DNA of 33,410 bases from Actinospica durhamensis (GTDB lineage Bacteria; Actinomycetota; Actinomycetes; Streptomycetales; Catenulisporaceae). Numbering within the stretch: the stretch's first letter is position 1; the number at the start of each line of letters is the position of its first letter. A program made the translations under genes and the position numbers. The stretch spans positions 1 to 33,410 of the forward strand of contig NZ_JAGSOG010000076.1 in the NCBI RefSeq assembly GCF_018139695.1. The letters run 5' to 3'. The notes under the pieces are model-generated. The model was given only the letters and a program-made list of their open reading frames with translations. It was not told where the DNA came from and did no database searches. Of the stretch, positions 1 through 7,137 are shown piece after piece.

Positions 1-624
1 TAAGAGACAGGGGGTGGGGGACGTGGTGGCCTGCCCGGCCACGGTGAACGGGCTGGAGAGCTGGTAGAGCAACGGCGTGCCCTGACTCGAGTCCGGGGCG
101 GCGAAGGTGGTGAACGCGCGGTAGGAGCCGGCCGGCAGGGCCGGGAGCGCCACGGTCCAGGTGCCGTCCTCGCGCATGGCGGGCTGCAGGTAGCGGAACT
201 CGGTCAGGTCCGAGCGGATGACGTAGCAGATGACGAACGCGCTCTCATAGGGCTGATACCGGATCACCGGTTTGCCGTCCGGGCCGTCGATGCGGAACTG
301 GTAGCCGGTGGCCGCGTCGGCGGGCACGGCCTTGGCCGAGGGCACCAGGGTGTAGCCGTGCAGGCTGGCGCTCAGGCCGGTGCCGGTGGGCGCCGCGGCG
401 GCCACCGCGGCGGTGGTGGGGGCGGCGGTGACGTCGCCCATCCCGGGCATGTCGCCCAGGCCGGTGGGGCCGCCCATCCCGGTCATCCCGGCGCTCGGCG
501 TCGTGGCGGGCGCGGCCGAGCAGCCGGCCGGGCCGAGCGCGAGTCCGGCCGCCACCACGGCCGCGAGCCAGGCCGCGCCCGCCCGCGGCCGCCCGCCGCC
601 CGGCAGCACGTAAAGATTCAGCAT
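1..624 (-). CDS. Secreted lipoprotein with Met/Gly-rich segment, 3' end cut by window
   Basis: The frame is open from an ATG at 624 to the window edge, giving 208 codons without a stop, so the C-terminus is missing. A GGAGG ribosome site lies 9 nt before the ATG and fixes the start. The N-terminus has a hydrophobic stretch (about residues 16-34) ending in GPAGC, so Cys35 is the probable lipidated residue. Residues about 44-65 are rich in Met and Gly (MTGMGG, MPGMGD). The rest (about 75-205) resembles actinobacterial secreted domains with a pattern like 'DLTEFRYLQPAM..DGTWTVALPALPAGSYRAFTTF', which I recall near copper or heavy-metal genes. The metal link is inference from the Met-rich segment; no enzymatic function is assigned. 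It lies downstream of the LPMO gene on the same strand but is separated from it by a strong hairpin. The last visible codon is the rare leucine codon TTA. Confidence 0.75.
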   Translation of the reverse strand, partial: MLNLYVLPGGGRPRAGAAWLAAVVAAGLALGPAGCSAAPATTPSAGMTGMGGPTGLGDMPGMGDVTAAPTTAAVAAAAPTGTGLSASLHGYTLVPSAKAVPADAATGYQFRIDGPDGKPVIRYQPYESAFVICYVIRSDLTEFRYLQPAMREDGTWTVALPALPAGSYRAFTTFAAPDSSQGTPLLYQLSSPFTVAGQATTSPTPCLL

Positions 625-657
625 ACTGATACGCCTCCGAGGGTGGGATGGCGCGGC

Positions 658-702
658 CGTGGGCGGCACCGCGCCGGCTCGCGCCCCGCGGTGCCGCCCA
701 CG
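658..702 (-). terminator. Strong hairpin terminator after the LPMO gene
   Basis: The arms 658-673 and 687-702 are perfectly complementary over 16 bp, with a 13-nt loop and no U-tract, as is usual in high-GC actinobacteria. It starts 18 nt past the LPMO stop codon and separates that gene from the downstream lipoprotein gene. Confidence 0.75.
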
Positions 703-719
703 CCCGGTCCCCGAGGGGA

Positions 720-1763
720 CTACGGACTCTGACAGGAGATGCTGCTGGGCTGTGCGGGCGTTCCGGTGTAGTCGGCGGTGAAGCCGAAGCTCGTGCTCGC
801 GCCCGCGGCGAGCACGTTGTTCCAGCTGGCGGCGGCTACCGAGGCCAGCGACCCGGCTTGGGACAGGGTCCCGTTCCAGGCGCTGTTGATCGTCTCGCCG
901 TCCGGCATGACCCAGCCGACCGTCCAGTTGTACATGGTGGCGGTGGTCGGGTTGGTCACCGTCACGGCGGCCTGGAAGCCGCCGGGCCAGCTGCTGGTGA
1001 TGGAGTAGGTGGCGTTGCAGGGCACCGGGTTGGTGACCGGTACGGTGTCGCCGATGCCGGTCACCTGTCCGGTGCCGCCGTCGAAGAGCACGTCCGAGCA
1101 GCCGTAGAACGTCTCGGTGCTGTCCGACCGGGCCCAGATCGAGTAGATGATCTGGTAGCCGGTGTAGCCGGCGGGCAGCGTGGCGTTCCAGTAGTAGTAG
1201 CTGTCGATGCTGCCCGGGTCACCGACCGAGGCCGGGTTGGTCGCCGTGGAGAACGGTACCGGCTCGAGGTCTTCCCAGGTCAGCGGCTGGGTGGAGTCCC
1301 AGGTCGGCTTGGTGATGTAGAGCGAGAAGGTCCCCGGGTGCGCCGCCCACTTGTCGTACTTGATCTGGATGGTGGCACCGGAGGTCAGGTGGGTCTTCGG
1401 CCAGTTGGCGTTCGCCTGGTCGAATCCGGAGAAATCGTAGTAGTTGCTGTCGCCGCTGCACAGCGAACCGTCGGGTATCAGCTGGCTGGTCTCGCCGCTG
1501 GTGGCTCCCGACCGGTTGCCGACGGCGAACCAGTTGTAGAGCGGAGTGGTGCCGCTCTCCGCGACGGCCGCCTGACAGGCGGGATTCTGCGGTACCAGTT
1601 GCCCGGTCGACGTCAGCGCGTCCTCGTAGCAGAGGAACGTGCGGCTGCCGGCCGTCTCCATGGCGCCGTGGGCCGACGCGGGGGCCGCGAATAGAACCGT
1701 CGCCGCCAGCGCGCACAGTGTCGCGATGAGCGTGGAACGCAGAGATCTGCGTCGTTGTCGCAA
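720..1763 (-). CDS. Lytic polysaccharide monooxygenase AA10 with C-terminal CBM2, cellulose type
   Basis: This secreted copper enzyme oxidatively cleaves crystalline polysaccharide, most likely cellulose. From the chosen TTG start (1763, GGAGG 10 nt upstream) there is an Arg-rich signal peptide (residues 1-31) ending APASA, so the mature protein begins with His32-Gly. The N-terminal His is the first ligand of the copper histidine brace. The second is the His of KWAAHPG, and the axial Phe lies in TFYGCSDVLFDGG. The catalytic domain (about 32-235) matches the layout I remember for Streptomyces CelS2, a C1-oxidising cellulose-active enzyme. After a short linker a CBM2 domain (about 245-347) runs from VPCNATYSITSSWPGGF to SISCQSP, with paired Cys near its ends and aromatic residues for cellulose binding. 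The frame is open further upstream to 1958, but that part would precede the signal peptide and overlap the promoter, so I exclude it. Confidence 0.93.
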   Translation of the reverse strand: MRQRRRSLRSTLIATLCALAATVLFAAPASAHGAMETAGSRTFLCYEDALTSTGQLVPQNPACQAAVAESGTTPLYNWFAVGNRSGATSGETSQLIPDGSLCSGDSNYYDFSGFDQANANWPKTHLTSGATIQIKYDKWAAHPGTFSLYITKPTWDSTQPLTWEDLEPVPFSTATNPASVGDPGSIDSYYYWNATLPAGYTGYQIIYSIWARSDSTETFYGCSDVLFDGGTGQVTGIGDTVPVTNPVPCNATYSITSSWPGGFQAAVTVTNPTTATMYNWTVGWVMPDGETINSAWNGTLSQAGSLASVAAASWNNVLAAGASTSFGFTADYTGTPAQPSSISCQSP

Positions 1764-1809
1764 AGTTCCCAGCCCTCCTCGAGGTATGGCGGGTGGATTG
1801 GTCGAGTTG

Positions 1810-1838
1810 AGCGTAAGAGCGCTGTCACGTAAAGTGAA
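1810..1838 (-). promoter_or_regulatory. Probable LPMO promoter overlapped by a CebR/LacI-like operator
   Basis: Read on the minus strand, TTCACT (1838-1833) and TACGCT (1815-1810) are separated by exactly 17 nt and lie about 47 nt before the TTG start. The spacer holds a 14-bp site (1827-1814), TGACAGCGCTCTTA, centred on AGCGCT. It matches 10 of 14 positions of the cellulose-utilisation repressor CebR consensus TGGGAGCGCTCCCA. A LacI-type repressor bound there would block polymerase. The promoter assignment is by eye only, and no regulator of this type is in the window. Confidence 0.4.
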
Positions 1839-1965
1839 CGAGAATATTTCCGGAATGCTGCGTGGGTGTATTGATCCGCGCATCTCCGCAGGTCGGAGCG
1901 GGGTGAAAAGCAGAGGTCGGATGAAATCCGGTGAAACTTTCCACACTTTATCCGGCATCTCAATT

Positions 1966-1994
1966 CACGTGAACCGGCCGGCCGGGTTCACGTG
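1966..1994. repeat. Perfect 10-bp inverted repeat with CACGTG ends
   Basis: CACGTGAACC (1966-1975) and GGTTCACGTG (1985-1994) are perfect inverted copies around a 9-nt GC-only loop. It lies in the non-coding gap 1764-2244, about 130 bp upstream of the LPMO -35 and about 250 nt past the stop of the XRE regulator. It could be a distant terminator for the regulator transcript or a protein-binding dyad. Nothing else recognisable was seen in this gap apart from the LPMO promoter. Confidence 0.45.
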
Positions 1995-2244
1995 TTTTCG
2001 CCGGGGGATGTCGCGCGCACTACGGCGTGCAGCGCGGCCGGATAGGCCGCGAGGACCACGAGCATCGGCGCCCGCGGCGGCCCGGCCGCGCCGCCGTCGC
2101 CCACCGTCGGCAGCACGTCGGCGACCACCCACTACCGGCCGCCACGGCCGCCGCCGAGCTCGCGGCGGATGGCCTGCCCGCCGAAGTGTCGTGACCCGAG
2201 CCGCGACCCGCGCCGCAGCCCGGTCATGCCGCCCGGACCGTCAC

Positions 2245-3159
2245 TCAGGCCGAGGGGCAGGCGTGGATCCATTCCTCCCAGGTGTGGCCGCAGTCCAGAA
2301 CCACGGGGGGTCGCGCGTCGCCGGCCAGCAGCCGCTGCTCGGCCACCCGCGTCTGCTCGTCGGCGGGGACGAACACCTGCATCCGGGCGCCGGGGGTGCC
2401 GTGCACGCCGAAGCTGTTCATCTCGTAGCGCAGTTGGCCCACGGCGGGCTGGAAGAAGACCCGCCGCATCCGGCCGAACTCGGCCACCTCCTTGCGCGAC
2501 CACAGTTCGGCGAAGACGGAGCTGCGCCGGAGCAGGTCCTGGACGAACGCGTCCCAGTGCGGGTCGCCGATGTGGCGGGCGTAGCTGGCGCGCAGGGTGG
2601 CCACCATCGGCGGGATGGTCTCGTGCCGGTTGACGAAGGGGTGGCAGCACTCCGGCAGCATGAAGGTGCACCAGAAGGTGTTGCGGTGCGGGCCGGTCTG
2701 CGCGAGTACGGACGGGAAGACCGCGTCGAACCTGGCGTTGCTGGCGATCATGTCGAAGCGCTCGTTGACCACGGTGGCCATGTGGCCCATCGCGTCCAGG
2801 ATCGGCTGCAGGGTGTCCGGCAGCGCGTCCAGGTCGCCCTGCGCCGGGGTCACGTCGGGCACCTGGGCCAGCACGTGCATGTGCTGATGCTCGGCGGTGT
2901 CCAGCTTGAGCGTGCGCGCGATGGCGTCGAGCACCTGGGTGCTTGCGTTGATCGGGCGGCCCTGCTCGAGCCAGGTGTACCAGGTCACGCCCACCCCGGC
3001 CAGCTGCGCCACCTCCTCGCGGCGCAGGCCCGGGGTGCGCCGGCGCGGGGCCGGGGGCAGGCCGGCCTGCTCGGGGGTGATTCGTTCCCGGCGCGAGCGC
3101 AGGAATTCGGCGAGTTCCGTCCTGCGTGCCGCGCTGCCGATCGTCGCCATGGTGTTCAC
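2245..3159 (-). CDS. XRE-family regulator with MmyB-like ligand domain
   Basis: A 304-aa DNA-binding regulator. Residues about 15-95 form an XRE helix-turn-helix with the typical actinobacterial signature (LRSRRERITPEQAGLP, then RRRTPGLRREEVAQLAGVGVTWYTWLEQGR). Residues about 105-290 form an MmyB-like PAS-type ligand domain (containing MATVVNERFDMIASNARFDA and WDAFVQDLLRRSS), which in related structures binds a hydrophobic ligand. The start is a GTG at 3159. An in-frame ATG at 3150, with a G-rich stretch about 10 nt before it, is an alternative that removes three residues. The gene diverges from the MFS transporter at 3257 with a gap of 97 bp. This is a very common arrangement for these regulators, which usually control the neighbouring gene. 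Ligand unknown. Confidence 0.92.
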   Translation of the reverse strand: MNTMATIGSAARRTELAEFLRSRRERITPEQAGLPPAPRRRTPGLRREEVAQLAGVGVTWYTWLEQGRPINASTQVLDAIARTLKLDTAEHQHMHVLAQVPDVTPAQGDLDALPDTLQPILDAMGHMATVVNERFDMIASNARFDAVFPSVLAQTGPHRNTFWCTFMLPECCHPFVNRHETIPPMVATLRASYARHIGDPHWDAFVQDLLRRSSVFAELWSRKEVAEFGRMRRVFFQPAVGQLRYEMNSFGVHGTPGARMQVFVPADEQTRVAEQRLLAGDARPPVVLDCGHTWEEWIHACPSA

Positions 3160-3200
3160 GCCCCCGGTCTCACGCCCCGCGCCGCTGCCGGGTGCTGTCG

Positions 3201-3232
3201 CTACCAGGATAACCAGGCACTAGGTACCCGGA
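3201..3232. promoter_or_regulatory. Shared regulator/MFS intergenic region, likely operator
   Basis: The 97-bp gap between the divergent regulator and transporter has one stretch of lower GC content. It includes two direct copies of ACCAGG spaced 9 bp apart (starting 3203 and 3212), followed by CACTAGGTACC. On the minus strand TATCCT is a possible -10 for the regulator, and on the plus strand TAGGTA is a possible -10 for the transporter. No convincing -35 was found for either, so this is only a likely location of the operator and promoters. Confidence 0.3.
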
Positions 3233-3256
3233 TCATCAGTCTTCGACGATGGACGC

Positions 3257-4708
3257 ATGACGACGCTCACCTCTGCTCCGGTATCCCCGTCCACCCCGGG
3301 GGCAACCCCGGCCGGCTCCGCGGCCTCCCGCCCAGGCGCCGTGCTCACCGTGATCCTGCTCGGCTACTTCATGGCGGTCCTCGACGTCGCGATCGTGAAC
3401 GTGGCGCTGCCCACGATCCGAAGTACCCTGCACTCCTCCGGCGCCGGGCTCGAGCTGTCGGTGTCCGGCTACAGCATCTCCTACGCGGTCTTCATCGTCA
3501 CCGGGGCCCGGCTGGGCGACCTGTGGGGCCACGCCCGGGTCTTGCGGTTCGGCCTCGTGCTGTTCACGCTCGCCTCCCTGGCCTGCGGGCTCGCCCCCGA
3601 CACCGCCGCGCTGGTGGCCTTCCGGCTGGCCCAGGGCCTCGGCTCGGCCGCGATGATGCCGCAGGTGCTCTCGCTGATCCAGCGCACCTTCACCGGACCC
3701 GCGCGGCTGAAGGCGATGAGCCTGTACACCGCGGTCGTCTCCGGCGGCGCGGTGGCCGGGCAGGTGCTCGGCGGCCTGATCATCTCGGCGAACCTGTTCG
3801 GCTCGAGCTGGCGGCCGTGCTTCCTGGTGAACGTGCCGGTGGGCCTCGGCGTGCTTATCGCCAGTTTCAGGGTGCTGCCGAAGGACGCCGGCGAGCCGGG
3901 GCGCGGGCTCGACCCGCGGGGCCTTGCGGTGCTCACGCCGTCGGTGCTCGCCGTCGTGGTGCCGCTGGTCCTGGGACACGACGAGCACTGGCCGCTGTGG
4001 GGCTGGCCGCTGCTCGGCGCCGGGCTGCTCGGGTTCGCGCTGTTCGGCGCGGTCGAGGCGCGGGTGGGCCGGCGCGGCGGGTCGCCGGTGATCCCGGCCC
4101 GGGTGCTGCGCCACCCCGGCTTCGCGGTGGGGGTCGCCACCCTGGGGCTGTCCATGGTGCTGATGATGGGCCTGCTCTTCTCGATCACGCTGCACCTGCA
4201 GGGCGCGCTGCGGCTGAGCCCGCTCGGCTCAGGCCTGGCCTTCGTCCCGCAGGCGGTCGCGGTGTTCGTGATCTCGATGACCTGGCGGCGCCTGCCCGCG
4301 CACCGTTACGCGGCCGCGGTGGTCTGCGGCTTCCTGCTGCTCGCGGCGGTGCTGGCGGGGCTGGCCGCGGTGCTGCGCCACGGTGGCACCGGCGGGTTCG
4401 ATCGCTGGGTCCTGATGACGCTGCTCGGGGTGGGCCTCGGGCTCGCCTTCAGTCCCCTGATGGGGCTGATGCTCTCCCGGGTGCCGGTCGCCGACGCGGC
4501 CGACGCCAGCGGCGTGGTCGCCACCGTGGCCCAGCTCGGCCAGGTCACCGGAGTGGCCACGCTCGGCACGCTGTTCCTGAACCTGGACGCGGCCGGCACC
4601 GTGTCCTGCTCGGCGCACGCGCTGACCGTGGTGCTCCTCGTGTCCGCCGGTCTTGCCGTGCTCGGCGGCGCCGCGGCGAGCCGGATTCCGAGGCCCGACA
4701 AGGCCTGA
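3257..4708 (+). CDS. MFS efflux transporter, DHA2 / EmrB-QacA type
   Basis: A 483-aa integral membrane protein with about 14 predicted hydrophobic helices, matching the 14-TM drug:H+ antiporter-2 family. The first helix carries the family motif LDVAIVNVALPT (about residues 42-53). The loop after helix 2 has the RLGDLWGHARVLRFG version of MFS motif A (about 85-100), and helix 5 has GGAVAGQVLGGLI, the motif-C type signature of exporters, followed by WRPCFLVNVPVG. The ATG at 3257 has only a weak ribosome site (GGA 5 nt before). It diverges from an XRE/MmyB regulator that probably controls it. The substrate cannot be read from sequence; a drug or self-made metabolite is the usual case. Confidence 0.92.
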   Translation: MTTLTSAPVSPSTPGATPAGSAASRPGAVLTVILLGYFMAVLDVAIVNVALPTIRSTLHSSGAGLELSVSGYSISYAVFIVTGARLGDLWGHARVLRFGLVLFTLASLACGLAPDTAALVAFRLAQGLGSAAMMPQVLSLIQRTFTGPARLKAMSLYTAVVSGGAVAGQVLGGLIISANLFGSSWRPCFLVNVPVGLGVLIASFRVLPKDAGEPGRGLDPRGLAVLTPSVLAVVVPLVLGHDEHWPLWGWPLLGAGLLGFALFGAVEARVGRRGGSPVIPARVLRHPGFAVGVATLGLSMVLMMGLLFSITLHLQGALRLSPLGSGLAFVPQAVAVFVISMTWRRLPAHRYAAAVVCGFLLLAAVLAGLAAVLRHGGTGGFDRWVLMTLLGVGLGLAFSPLMGLMLSRVPVADAADASGVVATVAQLGQVTGVATLGTLFLNLDAAGTVSCSAHALTVVLLVSAGLAVLGGAAASRIPRPDKA

Positions 4709-4747
4709 CCGAGCGGTCCGCACTCTGGAATCCGCTTGCGATCTAGA

Positions 4748-4781
4748 GACGCAGCACTCGCATGAATGCGGGTGCTGCGTC
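4748..4781 (+). terminator. Hairpin terminator after MFS gene
   Basis: GACGCAGCAC (4748-4757) pairs perfectly with GTGCTGCGTC (4772-4781). The stem can continue through a T-G wobble into CGCAT/ATGCG, leaving a tiny loop. It starts 40 nt after the transporter stop. No U-tract. Confidence 0.75.
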
Positions 4782-4809
4782 GTCGCAGGGGTGTTTGATC
4801 ATTTCCGTG

Positions 4810-4828
4810 ACATGAGTGAAACATGAGT
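4810..4828. repeat. Two ACATGAGT copies at 11-bp spacing
   Basis: ACATGAGT occurs at 4810-4817 and 4821-4828, exactly 11 bp apart, so both face the same side of the helix. A related TCATGAGT is at 4880-4887, directly next to the 24-bp shared element. The position, upstream of ABC system 1, fits an activator or repressor site, but nothing identifies the protein. Confidence 0.3.
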
Positions 4829-4886
4829 CCGCGGACTGTACGGGTCGATATGGCTTAAGGACTCTGACAATTGCGATCTTCATGAG

Positions 4887-4910
4887 TTCTTGATCGGATC
4901 GTGACGCGGC
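4887..4910. promoter_or_regulatory. 24-bp element shared by both ABC importer leaders (copy 1)
   Basis: TTCTTGATCGGATCGTGACG followed by CGGC. The same sequence with one changed base is at 11642-11665, upstream of ABC system 2. It contains GATC-N-GATC. It lies 205 nt before the SBP start. The rest of the 407-nt gap 4709-5115 holds a terminator, the ACATGAGT repeats, and a small hairpin CCGATC/GATCGG (5070-5086) just before the ribosome site. No further gene was found. Confidence 0.5.
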
Positions 4911-5115
4911 CCCACGTCCTGTGCGGGTATTTCTGCGCTACAAATTCAGCCAAGCACAATGCGCTTCCACAAACGCGCAGTGTGCCACCACCGGGCGAGC
5001 AAGAGCCCGAGGAACGGCAGCACCACCCCGCGCTGCGAGTTCGCGACGTGGGCACCGACGAGCAGCAGTCCGATCCACAAGATCGGCGAGTGCGTACGAG
5101 GAGATTGACATACTC

Positions 5116-6951
5116 ATGTCCGGGATCAGAAGGCGGCGTCTGGCCGCCGGAATGGCCGTGCTGGGCGCACTCGCCTTGGCGGCGACGGCCTGTAGCAGCG
5201 CAGCGAAGACCGCGACGCCAGTAACGAAGTCGACGGCGGGCCTGAACACGATCAACAGCGGCACTCCGAAGAAGGGAGGGTCGATCACTGTCGGGATCGA
5301 AAAGGCGATCACGAACTGGAACTCGCTGGACGCCAACGGAAACACCGAGGACTTCATCTACGCGGAGAACGGCTTCTACGCCGCGCCCGGTTCGCCGTAC
5401 GTCCCGAACCCCGACGGCTCGGTGTCGCTCAACACCAACCTGTTGACGTCGGCGACGCTGTCCAGCACCTCTCCGCAGACGGTCGTCTACCAGATCAACC
5501 CGAAGGCGGTCTGGAACGACGGGACGCCGATCACCGCCCAGGACTTCATCTACAACTGGCTGACCCAGGCCGGTGTGGACCCGAACATCAGCGCTGCCTC
5601 CACCTCCGGCTACATGGACATGGCCTCGGTCGTCGGATCCGGTGCCAACGACCAGACCGTCACGGTCACCTGGAAGACCGGCAAGGTCGACCCGGACTGG
5701 AAGGGCCTTTTCGACCTGCTCCCGGCCCACCTGGCCGCCCAGCACGGCTACAACACCTCGCTCACGCTCGCGCAGCTGACGGCGGAGACGAAGGGCGACA
5801 AGGGCCTCGAGGCCTCCTGGACCTGGTTCGACAACACCGTCCCGACCTGGTCCGACGGCCCGTACGAGGTGCAGTCGGCCTCCTCCGACGGAACCAAGGT
5901 CGTCGAGGTGCCCAACCCCAAGTGGTACGGCGCGACCGGCCCGTACTTGGACAAGATCACCTTCGTGACGATCTCGGACTCCACCCAGGAGGTCCCGGCG
6001 CTGCAGAACGGTGAGGTCAACATCATCATTCCGCAGCCGAGCCAGGACATCGTCACCGGTGTCAAGGCGATCGGCTCCAAGGTCAAGTACCAGGTCGACG
6101 CGGGTCTGACCTTCGAGCACTTCGACTTCAACATGCAGAACACCTTCCTCGGCGGCAAGACCGAAGCCGCGCAGGAGGACCCGGTCAAGCTGGCGCTGCG
6201 CCAGGCCATGTTCACCGCGACCAACCGCACCGCGATCATCGCGCGCACCCAGGGCCTGGTGGACCCGACCGCGAAGCCGCTCAACAGCCGCATGTTCGTG
6301 CCGAGCCAGTCGCAGTACGCGGACAACGTCTCGTCCTACGACCTCGGCAACGGCGACATCGCCAAGGCCACCCAGCTGCTCAAGACGGCCGGCTACACCA
6401 ACATCGGCCCCGGCGAGCACCTGACCACCCCGAGCGGCCAGGTCGTGCCGACCTTCCTGATGCGCTACACCGAGGGCAACACCGAGCGCGCCACCGAGTG
6501 CCAGATCTTCGCCGAGGAGATGGCCCAGCTCGGTATCTCGATCAAGGTCGAGAGCACGGACGACCTCGGCGCCACGCTGACGCAGGCCGACGCCAACCAC
6601 ACCTACGACATCATCGTCTTCGCCTGGGTCGACACCCCGTTCTGGGACACCGGCAACGCGCCGCTGTACGAGTCGAACCCCGGCACCACGGTGACCGGCG
6701 GCAACTACGGGTTCTACACCAACTCGCAGGTGGACTCGCTGCTGCAGCAGGCCACGGACACCACGAACCTGACCCTGGCGGCCTCGCTGGAGAACCAGGC
6801 GGACAAGATCGTGTCGCAGGACTCGTACACGCTCCCGCTGTTCCAGAAGGACACCATGGTCGCGTTCGACTCCGACCTGGTGAACGTACGTGACAACCTC
6901 ACCTCCGCGGGCCCGAGCTACAACATCCAGGACTGGGGCTTCGCGCAGTAA
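5116..6951 (+). CDS. ABC importer 1: family-5 substrate-binding lipoprotein
   Basis: A 611-aa extracytoplasmic binding protein of the SBP_bac_5 family (oligopeptide/dipeptide/nickel type), which delivers its ligand to the permeases encoded downstream. The ATG at 5116 starts an Arg-rich signal peptide, MSGIRRRRLAAG, with a hydrophobic core ending ATAC, so Cys26 is the lipid anchor. A Ser/Thr/Lys-rich tether follows. The mature domain shows family landmarks: KKGGSITVGI (about 54-63), VVYQINPKAVWNDGTPITAQDF, and a late KVESTDDLGATLTQADANHTYDIIVFAWVD. GAGGAG lies 12 nt before the start, a rather long spacing. The frame continues upstream to 4921 without a better start, so I do not extend it. A hairpin between this gene and the permeases should give more binding protein than transporter. 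Peptide is the likeliest ligand class, but glycosides are also carried by this family. Confidence 0.92.
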   Translation: MSGIRRRRLAAGMAVLGALALAATACSSAAKTATPVTKSTAGLNTINSGTPKKGGSITVGIEKAITNWNSLDANGNTEDFIYAENGFYAAPGSPYVPNPDGSVSLNTNLLTSATLSSTSPQTVVYQINPKAVWNDGTPITAQDFIYNWLTQAGVDPNISAASTSGYMDMASVVGSGANDQTVTVTWKTGKVDPDWKGLFDLLPAHLAAQHGYNTSLTLAQLTAETKGDKGLEASWTWFDNTVPTWSDGPYEVQSASSDGTKVVEVPNPKWYGATGPYLDKITFVTISDSTQEVPALQNGEVNIIIPQPSQDIVTGVKAIGSKVKYQVDAGLTFEHFDFNMQNTFLGGKTEAAQEDPVKLALRQAMFTATNRTAIIARTQGLVDPTAKPLNSRMFVPSQSQYADNVSSYDLGNGDIAKATQLLKTAGYTNIGPGEHLTTPSGQVVPTFLMRYTEGNTERATECQIFAEEMAQLGISIKVESTDDLGATLTQADANHTYDIIVFAWVDTPFWDTGNAPLYESNPGTTVTGGNYGFYTNSQVDSLLQQATDTTNLTLAASLENQADKIVSQDSYTLPLFQKDTMVAFDSDLVNVRDNLTSAGPSYNIQDWGFAQ

Positions 6952-7020
6952 GCGGTAAGCACGACTCGCAACGGTTCACCCCGCGCGCGAACCGCGCGCG
7001 AACCTGACCCCGAGCGACAC

Positions 7021-7062
7021 ACCGGGGCGGGCCGGGCTCTCGTCGAGTCCGCCCGCCCCGGT
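7021..7062 (+). terminator. Intra-operon hairpin after SBP gene (partial terminator)
   Basis: ACCGGGGCGGGC (7021-7032) and GCCCGCCCCGGT (7051-7062) are perfect inverted copies with an 18-nt loop. The hairpin sits in the 186-nt gap between the binding-protein gene and the first permease. It would lower transcription of the permeases relative to the SBP or protect the upstream mRNA. Confidence 0.7.
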
Positions 7063-7137
7063 TCCTTACGTCACGTCATCCGTGCCGGGGCGACCCCACG
7101 AGGGCCCGCCCGGCGCGGCCTCATCAGCGAGGCGCCC

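Noticed and set aside
5105-5110. TTGACA, a perfect -35 hexamer, just before the SBP start
   Set aside because: It lies only 5 nt before the start codon, between ribosome site and ATG, so it cannot serve this gene; chance match.
4901-5224. Possible leader peptides starting at the GTG inside the 24-bp shared elements (4901 and 11656)
   Set aside because: Both frames begin with Met-Thr-Arg because the element is identical, but they diverge at once, have no ribosome site and differ in length, so a conserved peptide is not supported.
4855-6600. A 581-codon minus-strand frame opposite the SBP of system 1
   Set aside because: Shadow of a clear family-5 binding protein; composition is typical of antisense reading.
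6977-7003. CGCGCGAAC direct repeat after the SBP gene
   Set aside because: Two short GC-only copies with no phasing or dyad; expected by chance in this composition.
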